Shown here piece after piece: positions 8,754 through 17,196 of a DNA stretch of 64,000 nucleotides. This DNA is from Pelistega europaea. Lineage in GTDB: Bacteria; Pseudomonadota; Gammaproteobacteria; Burkholderiales; Burkholderiaceae_B. Location of the stretch: positions 170,723 through 234,722 of the forward strand of contig NZ_JABGBO010000005.1 in NCBI RefSeq assembly GCF_013133775.1, read 5' to 3'. A program made the translations under genes and the position numbers. The first letter of the stretch is position 1, and every line of letters starts with the position of its first letter. The notes below the pieces were generated by a model. The model was not told the origin of the DNA. It saw only the letters and a program-made list of their open reading frames with translations, and made no database searches.

Positions 8754-9854
8754 TTATTTAGCAGGTGTTCTTGAACCATCTGGGTGCCAGCTCACGACAT
8801 CAAAAGCAAAATGCTTGAGATCACCAGACTCTTGCCAGCTTAAATCACCAATAACCGTACTTACCGTATTAGCATGAAGCCAGTCTGCAACCTCATCAGG
8901 TTGAATACTTTTAGCTCCGCGAATACCCTCCATAATCACTTGAGCAGCAGCATAAGAAGTTAATTGATAAGTACCTGAAGGATCGCGTTTTTTTTCCTTG
9001 AACAATTCAATCACTTCCTTATTCTCTGGCTTAGTTGAGAAATCAGGGGGATAAGTAATCAAAGTTCCCTCTACAGATTGACCAGCAATCACAGAAAGCT
9101 CTGCGTTACCTGCCCCATCGGCTGCCATATATTGTGCCTTGAATCCTTGTTCACGTGATTGACGTAGCAACAAACCTAACTCAGGGTGGTATCCGCCGAA
9201 ATACACAAAATCAACCCCCATAGATTTTAGCTTGGTAATCACAGAAGAATAATCAGACTCACCAGCATTAATCCCTTCAAACATTACTACCTCAATGCCT
9301 AGCTTCTTGAGGCTATCTCTTGTGGCCGCTGCAACCCCTTGCCCAAAGGATTGCTTATCATGAAGAATAGCAATTTTCTTGGGCTTATGTTTGGCTATAT
9401 ATTCAGCAGCTGTAGGACCTTGTTGATCATCACGACCAATGGTACGGAAAATAAAATGGTAATTCTTGCCATCAGTAACTAGTGGGGAAGTTGCACTTGG
9501 CGTCACGGCAATCACACCTTGCTCATCAAAAATAGGATCAGCCCCTAAAGAAGCACCAGAGCAAGACGGTCCTACCACAAAATGCACTTTCTGATTTACC
9601 ACAGAATTGGCCACTGTGGGAGCTTGTTTAGGTTCGCAAGCATCATCAAACATCACCACTTCAAAGGTATGACCATCAATCCCCCCTTCTGCATTTATCT
9701 TTTCCACAGCAGTCAGAACACCTTCCTTTGTCATGTCACCATACTGCGTCATGGGACCAGTGAAAGGAGCCACAATACCAATTTTCACAACATCTGCGTG
9801 GGCAGTAACACTCATACTGATGGCAGCAGCCAAGATAGATAATTTATATTTCAT
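8754..9854 (-). CDS. Branched-chain amino acid-type periplasmic binding protein (LivK paralogue 1)
   Basis: Periplasmic type-I binding protein of the Leu/Ile/Val class, 366 residues. The chosen ATG (9852-9854) gives a Sec signal, MKYKLSILAAAISMSVTAHA, followed by DVVKIG, and has AGGAG 5 nt upstream; an in-frame upstream ATG lacks these. LivK hallmarks: PFTGPMTQYGDM near the mature N-terminus, DDACEPKQ and GPSCSG (a conserved cysteine pair), and FGGYHPELGLLLRQSREQG. It is the first of four adjacent paralogues, none beside a permease gene. Ligand specificity cannot be read from the sequence. Confidence 0.88.
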   Translation of the reverse strand: MKYKLSILAAAISMSVTAHADVVKIGIVAPFTGPMTQYGDMTKEGVLTAVEKINAEGGIDGHTFEVVMFDDACEPKQAPTVANSVVNQKVHFVVGPSCSGASLGADPIFDEQGVIAVTPSATSPLVTDGKNYHFIFRTIGRDDQQGPTAAEYIAKHKPKKIAILHDKQSFGQGVAAATRDSLKKLGIEVVMFEGINAGESDYSSVITKLKSMGVDFVYFGGYHPELGLLLRQSREQGFKAQYMAADGAGNAELSVIAGQSVEGTLITYPPDFSTKPENKEVIELFKEKKRDPSGTYQLTSYAAAQVIMEGIRGAKSIQPDEVADWLHANTVSTVIGDLSWQESGDLKHFAFDVVSWHPDGSRTPAK

Positions 9855-9940
9855 ACAGTCTCCTACAAGAAAAATTATGTTGTCATGTTTGCTCATTCTA
9901 ACATGATGACTACTTTACAGTCTACGCCGTGTATTTCTAG

Positions 9941-9975
9941 CTGAAACGGTGAGGTTTTACCGCACAATCAGATAA
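9941..9975. repeat. Dispersed hairpin element, copy A
   Basis: AAAC (9944-9947), a GGTGAG loop and GTTTTACCGC form a small hairpin. The 35-bp stretch matches 19503-19537 at 28 of 35 positions. A diverged third form lies at 8706-8730. It sits in the spacer between livK paralogues 1 and 2, which otherwise shows no clear terminator. Confidence 0.5.
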
Positions 9976-10052
9976 CCTAGACTGCCTAATCTTATTTGCA
10001 CCCATCTTAGACTCGTATCGCAAGCAACAGAAAAACAGCTGACAATTTAGTC

Positions 10053-11159
10053 TTATTTGACCACTGTCTTAGACCCATCTTTGTGCCATTGAAATACCTC
10101 AAATGCAAAAGTCGTCAAGTCCCCAGAGGGCTGCCAACTTAAATCACCAACAACAGTATTCACATGATGACTATGTAACCATTCTGCGACTGTTGTAGGA
10201 TTGGTACTCTTAGTCTCCTGCATCGCCGTCGCCAATGCTTGTAATGCGGCATAAGAGGTTAATTGGAAAGGACCTGATGGATCACGCCCTTTTTCTTTAA
10301 ACGATTGAATGACTGATTTATTTTCTGGTTTGCTTACAAAATCTGCCGGAAAAGTAAACAGCATACCATCTATGGCATCTCCTGCGATAGAATTAAGCTC
10401 GCTAGTTGCCGCTCCTTCTGCACCCATAAATTGGACGTTAAATCCTTGCTCGCGAGATTGTCGCAATAACAAACCTAGCTCTGGATGATAGCCGCCATAA
10501 TAGAAAAAATCCACACCAAGAGACTTTAATTTGGTAATAATGGGAGAATAGTCTGTTTCTCCTGGATTAATACCCTCAAAGATAGCTACCTCTACCCCCA
10601 ATTTTTTCAAATACTGATATGTAGCATTTGCCACACCTTGACCATAGGTTTGCTTATCATGAAAAATGGCTATTTTTTTAGGTTTTAAATGAGCGATAAA
10701 CTTTGCTGCCACTTCACCTTGCTGATCATCTCGCCCAATGGTGCGGAAAATATATTGATAGTTCCTATCCTCAGTCACACTGGGGGAGGTAGCCGCAGGA
10801 GTAATCATTACAACTCCTTGCTCATCAAAAATTGGAGCTGCACCCAAAGTCACTCCTGAACATAGCGGACCAATGACAAAGTTAATCTTTTGATTGATGA
10901 CAGAATTTGCAGCAATGGGTCCTTGCTTAGGTTCACACGCATCATCCACAGACACTAATTCAAAAATATGCCCATTGACTCCTCCTTTGGCATTATACTG
11001 TTCAATAGCCGTCAACACTGCTTGACGAGACATATCGCCATACTGAGTAAAGGGACCTGTCATTGGTCCTACACTTGCAATTTTAATGACATCTGCAGTG
11101 GCAGTAGTAGAAATCAATAACCCACATACCATCGACCAAGTCAGCAAACGTTTTTTCAT
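10053..11159 (-). CDS. Branched-chain amino acid-type periplasmic binding protein (LivK paralogue 2)
   Basis: Second tandem LivK-type periplasmic binding protein, 368 residues. It starts MKKRLLTWSMVCGLLISTTATA with signal cleavage before DVIKIA; the ATG at 11157-11159 is chosen because AGGAG lies 6 nt upstream, while the earlier in-frame ATG directly abuts it. The same hallmarks are present: GPFTQYGDM, DDACEPKQ, GPLCSG and YGGYHPELGLLLRQSREQG. Its spacer to paralogue 1 lacks an obvious terminator, so these two may be co-transcribed. Several positions differ from the other copies (for example GAEGAATSELNSIAGDA), suggesting a diverged ligand pocket; that is inference. Confidence 0.88.
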   Translation of the reverse strand: MKKRLLTWSMVCGLLISTTATADVIKIASVGPMTGPFTQYGDMSRQAVLTAIEQYNAKGGVNGHIFELVSVDDACEPKQGPIAANSVINQKINFVIGPLCSGVTLGAAPIFDEQGVVMITPAATSPSVTEDRNYQYIFRTIGRDDQQGEVAAKFIAHLKPKKIAIFHDKQTYGQGVANATYQYLKKLGVEVAIFEGINPGETDYSPIITKLKSLGVDFFYYGGYHPELGLLLRQSREQGFNVQFMGAEGAATSELNSIAGDAIDGMLFTFPADFVSKPENKSVIQSFKEKGRDPSGPFQLTSYAALQALATAMQETKSTNPTTVAEWLHSHHVNTVVGDLSWQPSGDLTTFAFEVFQWHKDGSKTVVK

Positions 11160-11263
11160 AGCCATCTCCTTAGAACACGCTGTTGGTTTAGAATAGCCAA
11201 GTTTTGCCTACTTGTATACATTGACTGTTATTTACCCAACAAAAAGCACCATCTCCGTGCTAC

Positions 11264-11341
11264 TTGCACCATATTAAAAACGCTATACAAACTATTTGCA
11301 CCATATTAAAAATGTCTTATGAACTCATTGCCCCATATTAA
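11264..11341. repeat. 32-bp tandem repeat, about 2.4 copies
   Basis: Units begin TTGCACCATATTAAAAA at 11264 and 11296, and TTGCCCCATATTA at 11328, exactly 32 bp apart. The units are contiguous, so this is not a CRISPR array. Confidence 0.85.
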
Positions 11342-11370
11342 TGCAATCATCAATTACAAAGAAAACAATA

Positions 11371-11521
11371 CCCCCACCTACCGAGGATTGTATTGCTGTT
11401 GTCTTGTGGTGCCCTCCCCAAACACTCCCCCATCTACCGAGGATTGTGTGGCTATTGTCTTGCGGTGCCCTCCTCAACACTCCCCCATCTACCGAGGATT
11501 GTGTGGCTATGGTCTTGCGGT
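11371..11521. repeat. 55/56-bp tandem repeat, 2.7 copies
   Basis: Copies begin CCCCCACCTACCGAGG at 11371 and CCCCCATCTACCGAGG at 11427 and 11482. The array creates overlapping spurious reading frames in all three plus-strand frames. Together with the 32-bp repeat and the terminator at 11541-11573 it accounts for most of the 470-bp spacer; nothing in it looks like a gene. Confidence 0.9.
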
Positions 11522-11532
11522 ATTTTTCTTTT

Positions 11533-11573
11533 CAAAAAAAATTCCTCGCCTATCTGTTCAATAGACGAGGAAT
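11533..11573 (-). terminator. Terminator of livK paralogue 3
   Basis: ATTCCTCG (11541-11548) pairs with CGAGGAAT (11566-11573), with inner CTAT/ATAG. On the minus strand it is followed by a run of eight T. Strong rho-independent form. Confidence 0.85.
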
Positions 11574-11630
11574 ATACAGAAACAAACTCTTCAAACAATC
11601 ATGAAGATTATTTCACAAGTGTCTTGAAGA

Positions 11631-12740
11631 CTATTTTACAAGGGTTTTAGAACCATCTTTATGCCATTCAAAAATATCGAATGCATAGCTAGTCAAGTCA
11701 CCTGAAGGCTCCCAGCTTAAGTCACCGATTACAGTGCTTACTTTGTTTGCATGTAACCAATCAGCAACTTTTTCTGGCTCAGTACTCTTGGCACCTTTGA
11801 TACCACTAGTGATTGCTTGAATAGCCGCATATGCACCTAATTGGAATGCACCAGATGGATCACGACCTTTGTCTTTGAACATCTTAGCTACACCTTCGTT
11901 GCCTGGTTTTGTAGAGAAATCAGGTGGGAATGTCACCAACATACCCTCTACTGCATTGCCCGCAATCGCATTAATCTCTGCATTACCAGCACCTTCTGGT
12001 CCCATAAAGCGTGCTTTCAAGCCTTGCTCACGGCCTTGACGAAGCAATAAGCCTAACTCTGGGTGATAACCACCATAGTACACAAAATCTACACCAGCAG
12101 ACTTAAGTTTAGTAATGACAGAAGAGTAATCAGACTCACCTGCATTGATACCCTCAAACATTACTGGTTCAATGCCTGCTTTCTTCAAGTTATCACGAAC
12201 AGAAGTTGCTACACCCTGACCGTAAGATTGCTTGTCATGAAGAATAGCAACTTTCTTGACTTTCTGAGAAGCGATAAATTTAGCTGCTACTGGACCTTGT
12301 TGGTCATCGCGACCAATCGTACGGAAGATAAAGTGGAAATTTTTACCATCGGTCACTGCTGGAGCTGTCGCTGATGGAGTTACCATCACAATACCTTGCT
12401 CATCAAAAATAGGTGATGAACCTAGTGTAGCACCAGAACAAACTGGGCCAACAACAAAACCAATTTTTTGATTTACTACTGAGTTGGCAGAAGTAGGACC
12501 TTGTTTAGGTTCGCAGGCATCATCCACTGCTACTAATTGGAAAGTGTGCCCATCAACACCACCTTCGCTGTTGATTTTCTCAATAGCGGTATTCATACCC
12601 TCTTGAACCATATCACCATATTGAGTCAAAGGACCAGTGGTAGGACCAACAAAGGCAATCTTAACCACATCTGCGTGTGCTGCTGATGCTGCAACTGCTA
12701 AGCCTAAAGAAGCTACAAGAGCTGATAAACGAAACTTCAT
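11631..12740 (-). CDS. Branched-chain amino acid-type periplasmic binding protein (LivK paralogue 3)
   Basis: Third tandem LivK-type binding protein, 369 residues. The signal peptide runs MKFRLSALVASLGLAVAASA then AHA, with cleavage before DVVKIA. The ATG at 12738-12740 has AGGAG 5 nt upstream, and an upstream in-frame start is less good. Hallmarks: GPLTQYGDM, DDACEPKQ, GPVCSG and YGGYHPELGLLLRQGREQG. It resembles paralogue 1 most closely (shared FEGINAGESDYSSVITKLKS). It has its own strong terminator, so it is probably a single transcription unit. Confidence 0.9.
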   Translation of the reverse strand: MKFRLSALVASLGLAVAASAAHADVVKIAFVGPTTGPLTQYGDMVQEGMNTAIEKINSEGGVDGHTFQLVAVDDACEPKQGPTSANSVVNQKIGFVVGPVCSGATLGSSPIFDEQGIVMVTPSATAPAVTDGKNFHFIFRTIGRDDQQGPVAAKFIASQKVKKVAILHDKQSYGQGVATSVRDNLKKAGIEPVMFEGINAGESDYSSVITKLKSAGVDFVYYGGYHPELGLLLRQGREQGLKARFMGPEGAGNAEINAIAGNAVEGMLVTFPPDFSTKPGNEGVAKMFKDKGRDPSGAFQLGAYAAIQAITSGIKGAKSTEPEKVADWLHANKVSTVIGDLSWEPSGDLTSYAFDIFEWHKDGSKTLVK

Positions 12741-12952
12741 AATATCTCCTGATAAAACTATCACGATAAAGAATAACTGAATTCAATTTTTTTGTATAGT
12801 AGGAGCTATATTATGATTTTCCCTAATAAAAAATGCACTATAAGCGAACATTTTTGATTCCTGCTTGCCCTATGACATAGCAAAACTAAAGGATAACAGC
12901 CTATTGCTTTAATATAATCCTCACATCCTTTTGAATTAAAATCCTATTTTTA

Positions 12953-12982
12953 GGCAAAAAAAGTGGCTCATATCTGAGCCAC
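12953..12982 (-). terminator. Terminator of livK paralogue 4
   Basis: GTGGCTCA (12963-12970) and TGAGCCAC (12975-12982) form a perfect 8-bp stem with a TATC loop. On the minus strand it runs into a T-rich tract. The remainder of the spacer up to 12740 holds the presumed promoter of paralogue 3 and no gene. Confidence 0.85.
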
Positions 12983-13059
12983 CTCTTTGACACAAGCTGC
13001 TTAACATAGCAACTAACAACACCTTTTCAAGTAGTTTAATCTACTCACAATAGTCTTCT

Positions 13060-14169
13060 TTACTCTACTAAGGTCTTGGTTCCATCTTTATGCCATTTAA
13101 ATACTTCAAACTTGAAGTTGGTTAAGTCACCAGATGGTTTCCAACTTAAGTCACCGATAACGCTTTTGACCGTATTAGCATGCAACCAATCTGCAACCTT
13201 GGCAGGATCTATGCTATGTGTGTTGCGGATTCCCTCCATAATAGCTTGAGTCGCTGCATATGCCATAAGCTGATAAGCTCCAGAAGCATCGCGCCCTTTG
13301 GCTTTAAATTGCTGCACAACAGTGCGATTGGCTGGCTCTCCAGAGAAGTCTGTCGGTAAAGTAACCAGTAAGTTATCTACAGCATCCCCGGCAATGGCAT
13401 TAATCTCAAGATTACCAGCTCCCTCAGCCCCCATAAAAGTAGGTCTGAAATTCTGCTCCTTGGCTTGACGTAGCAACAAACCAAGCTCGGGGTGATAACC
13501 ACCATAATAAACAAAATCAACGCCCTTTGCTTTAAGAGAAGTAATCAATGAAGAATAATCAGAATCTCCTACACTAATCCCTTCAAAGATAGCGACAGGT
13601 ACATTGAGTTTAGCTAAATCATCACGCACCACACGTGCCATACCTTGACCATAGGAGCGTTTGTCATGGAGGATGGCAATCTTCTGATAATGTCCCTTGG
13701 CAATAAATTCTGCTGCTTTATTTGCTTGCTCCTCATTACGACCAATCGCACGGAAAACAAAACGATAGTCTTTGCCATCGGTCACTTCTGCTGCTGTTGC
13801 ACTCGGTGCAATCATTAAAATGCCTTGTTCATCAAAAATAGGGGCAGCACCTAAAGCCACACCTGAACAAACGGGACCGATAACAAATTTAATTTTCTGG
13901 TTAACAAGTGCATTAGCCACTATAGGTCCTTGTTTAGGCTCGCAGGCATCATCAACAGACATTAATTCAAAAGTATGCCCGTCGATACCACCAGTTGCAT
14001 TCACCTGCTCTACAGCAGTCAAAATACCATCACGAATCATATTACCGTACTGGGTTACTGCTCCTGTCTGTGGTCCTACATAGGCAATTTTAACCACATC
14101 TGCATAGGAGGGTGATGCAACAGACACAAGCCCTAATGCGCAGCATAACGAGGTTAAACGACGTCTCAT
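13060..14169 (-). CDS. Branched-chain amino acid-type periplasmic binding protein (LivK paralogue 4)
   Basis: Fourth tandem LivK-type periplasmic binding protein, 369 residues. The ATG at 14167-14169 gives a signal peptide MRRRLTSLCCALGLVSVASP then SYA before DVVKIA, with GGGAG 6 nt upstream; the more upstream in-frame ATG is unlikely. Hallmarks: GAVTQYGNM, DDACEPKQ, GPVCSG and YGGYHPELGLLLRQAKEQN. It is the most divergent copy (FRAIGRNEEQANKAAEF instead of FRTIGRDDQQ), which may mean a different ligand. It lies immediately left of phoX but is separated from it by a terminator. Confidence 0.88.
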   Translation of the reverse strand: MRRRLTSLCCALGLVSVASPSYADVVKIAYVGPQTGAVTQYGNMIRDGILTAVEQVNATGGIDGHTFELMSVDDACEPKQGPIVANALVNQKIKFVIGPVCSGVALGAAPIFDEQGILMIAPSATAAEVTDGKDYRFVFRAIGRNEEQANKAAEFIAKGHYQKIAILHDKRSYGQGMARVVRDDLAKLNVPVAIFEGISVGDSDYSSLITSLKAKGVDFVYYGGYHPELGLLLRQAKEQNFRPTFMGAEGAGNLEINAIAGDAVDNLLVTLPTDFSGEPANRTVVQQFKAKGRDASGAYQLMAYAATQAIMEGIRNTHSIDPAKVADWLHANTVKSVIGDLSWKPSGDLTNFKFEVFKWHKDGTKTLVE

Positions 14170-14286
14170 GTAAGTCTCCCTAATCATGAAGTGTTATTGA
14201 GAATATGACTAAAATAGCCAATATCATACCAAAGTTCTAAAAAGAATAACGTAATTACACTTAAATGTATAGTAGCGAAAACCTTA

Positions 14287-14331
14287 AAAAAATAGAGTGG
14301 ATCTAGAAAAACCCACTCTATCCTGTATAAC
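14287..14331 (-). terminator. Terminator downstream of phoX
   Basis: ATAGAGTGG (14292-14300) pairs with CCACTCTAT (14323-14331) across a 22-nt loop. On the minus strand it ends in a T-run. It lies about 140 nt after the phoX stop; the intervening bases and the stretch back to 14170 show no gene. Confidence 0.65.
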
Positions 14332-14473
14332 AATGCAATAGTGATTATTCGACAAGTCTGTTAATCTGGCTATCATGCACCACAACAGTTCATAGTGATA
14401 GTCAGTACACAACACATATTCCTGCGTGATTGTATACCCATCAGGTACACACCATACCCAGAAAAATCTGGAA

Positions 14474-16546
14474 CTATGCCCCTACAACACCCCCATCATT
14501 ACGCCAAACCACCACAGTCGCGGCACGGGGACGTCCACCACTATTATGCTTATCCTCATTATCACCCATAGGCCATTGTGAAAAGACTAGCGGTTGCTCT
14601 TGTGGATCCACATCTTTTGGAGCCCTAGGATGCTTTCCATATTCACCTGGATGTTGAATATTCACAAACACAAACTTGTAGTCAGGCGTAAAAGTAATCC
14701 CTGTAATTTCACAACCAGACGGTCCGACCATAAAACGACGAATTTCCCCTGTACGATCTCCTGTTTTAGGCACAGCAACAAGCATTTGATTATTACCCAT
14801 ACCCTCAAAATCACCCTTGTTAGAGAAGTTACCATCTGTCTCAATCCAGATACGGCCATCACCATCAAACGCTAGACCATCTGGACTATTGAAAAGATTC
14901 TGTGGTGTGATATTGTCAGTTCCAGCCATTAAATCCCCTGCTGCATGAACAGTAGGATTACCAGCAAGTAGATAGACATCCCATGTAAAGCTAGTGGCGC
15001 TAGCATCAGCATTTTTCTCGTTCCAACGCACAATTTGACCATAGGGATTTTTCACTCGTGGATTGGCATCATCAACACCTGGGTGAGTTACACCATCCAT
15101 ACCTTTACGCTTTTTATCAGTACCACGGTCACTATTATTGGTCAATGTCACATAAACCTCCTTGGTATGAGGTTGTACTGCAATCCACTCTGGCCTATCC
15201 ATGGGTGTAGCCCCAACTAAATCTGCCGCTTCACGGGTATGTACAAGTAAATCCCCCATGGTTTTAAATGTCTCACCCAGTTTTTTACCATTCGTACCAA
15301 CGGTATCTAGGGTTAAGGCAATCCATTTACCCTCTCCTTTTAAGTCTCCCTTGACATCCCCATCAAGAAACTGTGCCACATAAAGAGTGCCCTCCACCAA
15401 TAAGTCTCTATTGGCGGCTTGATTATCTGGGTCGTACTTGTTTTTAGAAATAAACTTGTAGATATATTCACTACGTTGGTCATCTCCCATATAGACCACC
15501 ACATGATTATCTTTGCTAATGGTAACAGCTGCATTTTCATGTTTAAAATGGCCTAATGCTGTTAGTTTACGAGGTTTTGATTGAGGATTAAAAGGGTCAA
15601 TTTCTACAATCCAACCATGACGATTCCACTCGTTTGGCTCTTCTGATACATCAAAACGTTTATCATGAGTCTCCCAGCGATAATCTTCTAACGATGCTTT
15701 GGTCGACACCCCATAACGCTCCATATGCTTGCTTGCCTTGATTCCTTCTTGCAAACTACCAAAATAATCAGTGACGTTTTCTTCACAAGTCAGATAAGTA
15801 TTCCACGGAGTATAACCATTGCCACAGTTACCAAAGGTACCATATACCGTAGTACCCGTTGGGTCGGCTTTTGTCTTCATATCAGCCGCACCTGCCGCTG
15901 GACCAACCACTACCATTTCTGTATCTAAGGCATTGATGCTACGGTTATATTTAGAATCCAATACAGGTTGCCATTGACCATTTTCAAGACGAATATGTAA
16001 GACGCTAACCCCATGAGCACGTTGTCCTTTTTTCACCCAATCAGCATTCCAGCCATCACCAGCTACCTTTACCCCTTTAGGATAAAGATACAATGGATTG
16101 ATATATTCGTGGTTACGAACTAAAAGACCCTCATCTGCCTTGCCATCTATAGGGAAAAAACGCATACCATCATGATTATCGCCAACCTGTAATGCTTGTG
16201 CAGCAGAATCCTCTGTCGCATCACCTTTCCACGCAGGTGAGTTACTAAACAATGGATCGCCCCAACGTGAAATAATCTGATAGCTATACCCATCAGGTAC
16301 GATGATTCTGTCACCAGTACTTGCCTCTACTGCCTTAAAACTCATGGTAGCTACTGGAGCCTGGTCAGCAGAAGTTGCTGCCTGAACAGCTTTTGTCAAC
16401 GTAGCCCCAAAAAACGCCAAGGTACTACAGGCAGCCCCGGTTTTCAGCACAGTACGACGAGAAATTTGGGTCGCCAATAATTCATTAAAGGTTGTTTGCT
16501 GGCTAGGGTTTGTTGAAAAATCATCATTATCCAGAAAGTCTTGCAT
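14474..16546 (-). CDS. phoX: PhoX-type alkaline phosphatase, Tat-exported (DUF839 family)
   Basis: Secreted phosphomonoesterase that frees phosphate from organic esters, 690 residues. By family knowledge PhoX uses calcium and iron cofactors. A twin-arginine signal SRRTVLK (about residues 31-37) precedes a hydrophobic stretch ending TKAVQA. Family segments include LLVRNHEYINPLYLYPKG, GNCGNGYTPWNTYLTCEEN, NEWNRHGWIVEIDPFNP, GHFKHENAAV and SPDGLAFDGDGRIWIETDG. The n-region before the twin arginines is about 30 residues, long but seen in this family. AGGAG lies 6 nt before the ATG. A two-site Pho box at 16717-16734 points to PhoB control, which fits with ugpBAEC in the same window. Confidence 0.93.
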   Translation of the reverse strand: MQDFLDNDDFSTNPSQQTTFNELLATQISRRTVLKTGAACSTLAFFGATLTKAVQAATSADQAPVATMSFKAVEASTGDRIIVPDGYSYQIISRWGDPLFSNSPAWKGDATEDSAAQALQVGDNHDGMRFFPIDGKADEGLLVRNHEYINPLYLYPKGVKVAGDGWNADWVKKGQRAHGVSVLHIRLENGQWQPVLDSKYNRSINALDTEMVVVGPAAGAADMKTKADPTGTTVYGTFGNCGNGYTPWNTYLTCEENVTDYFGSLQEGIKASKHMERYGVSTKASLEDYRWETHDKRFDVSEEPNEWNRHGWIVEIDPFNPQSKPRKLTALGHFKHENAAVTISKDNHVVVYMGDDQRSEYIYKFISKNKYDPDNQAANRDLLVEGTLYVAQFLDGDVKGDLKGEGKWIALTLDTVGTNGKKLGETFKTMGDLLVHTREAADLVGATPMDRPEWIAVQPHTKEVYVTLTNNSDRGTDKKRKGMDGVTHPGVDDANPRVKNPYGQIVRWNEKNADASATSFTWDVYLLAGNPTVHAAGDLMAGTDNITPQNLFNSPDGLAFDGDGRIWIETDGNFSNKGDFEGMGNNQMLVAVPKTGDRTGEIRRFMVGPSGCEITGITFTPDYKFVFVNIQHPGEYGKHPRAPKDVDPQEQPLVFSQWPMGDNEDKHNSGGRPRAATVVVWRNDGGVVGA

Positions 16547-16678
16547 TATTCTCTCCTATAAAATAGCTTTTAGCACATGGCATAGCCTGTAGTGCTGCAT
16601 TAAACTGGATCAAGGGAATAGGCCTCTTTAGAAGGCACTCATGATATGTGGGTATAAGCTGCTGCCTAGTTGTAGCAC

Positions 16679-16734
16679 ATTATAGGGAGGGAATATTTCA
16701 GCTTTGCGTCAATAGCATGACAACTCTATGACAA
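16679..16734 (-). promoter_or_regulatory. Pho box and -10 element upstream of phoX
   Basis: On the minus strand TTGTCAT-AGAG-TTGTCAT (16717-16734) gives two identical 7-mers exactly 11 bp apart, the PhoB tandem-site spacing. A perfect TATAAT lies at 16679-16684, farther downstream than usual for a PhoB-dependent -10, so the exact start is uncertain. The region from 16547 to 16916 otherwise holds the phoX leader and the promoter of the next gene. Confidence 0.75.
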
Positions 16735-16851
16735 AAAATATTAATAAATAACCATATAAATCATATAGTTATAAAGATAACCAAGACTAAATTTACCCAT
16801 TATTAAAAGAGTTATGAAGTTAAATGTAACAGGATGACCTCATATTGAATT

Positions 16852-16879
16852 TTGCTTTTTAACAATTTCCCTGTAGAAT
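16852..16879 (+). promoter_or_regulatory. Promoter of the entericidin-like gene
   Basis: TTGCTT (16852-16857) and TAGAAT (16874-16879) are separated by 16 bp, about 37 nt before the start codon. Reasonable but unproven. Confidence 0.45.
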
Positions 16880-16916
16880 GGTTCTTATCCCTTGTTACCT
16901 TTTAAGGAGGTTTATT

Positions 16917-17045
16917 ATGAAAAAACTCGTTTTATCATTGTTTGCTTTATGCTTAACTATCGGCTTAGTAGGATGTGAGACAACCAAAGGGTTTGGGAAA
17001 GACCTTCAAAATGCGGGAGAAAAAATCGAAGAACAAGCTTCTTAA
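16917..17045 (+). CDS. Entericidin-family small lipoprotein
   Basis: A 42-residue ORF too short for most gene callers. It begins MKKLVLSLFALCLTIGLVGC, with a lipobox LVGC placing the acylated cysteine at residue 20. The mature part, CETTKGFGKDLQNAGEKIEE then QAS, matches the entericidin A/B pattern (CNT-GxGxDxxxxGxxIxxxA). It has a strong ribosome site AAGGAGG 6 nt upstream and a terminator downstream. Entericidins are cell-envelope lipoproteins described in E. coli as an antidote/toxin pair; only one member is seen here. The family call is good, the physiological role unknown. Confidence 0.85.
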   Translation: MKKLVLSLFALCLTIGLVGCETTKGFGKDLQNAGEKIEEQAS

Positions 17046-17139
17046 TTGTGCAGATCCTTTAAAAAGCTAAATTCTGTTTAATGCATGGGTGGGTAATGCG
17101 TAGATAAGTTGTTTTATCGATTGGATTACCTACTATGCC

Positions 17140-17164
17140 AAAGCCCCTCAAGTTGAGGGGCTTT
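17140..17164. terminator. Bidirectional terminator between the entericidin-like gene and sodB
   Basis: AAAGCCCCTCAA (17140-17151) is the exact inverse of TTGAGGGGCTTT (17153-17164). It is placed between two converging genes and can serve both. Confidence 0.85.
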
Positions 17165-17196
17165 GTTCTGTATAAAACTCAATCAGCACATATAAA

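Noticed and set aside
11264..11521. Possible CRISPR array
   Set aside because: Units are contiguous with no conserved-repeat/unique-spacer alternation and there are no cas genes.
11319..11650. Three overlapping plus-strand ORFs of 81-87 codons in different frames
   Set aside because: They are produced by the 55/56-bp repeat, share the repeat rather than any protein family, and overlap one another; no ribosome sites.
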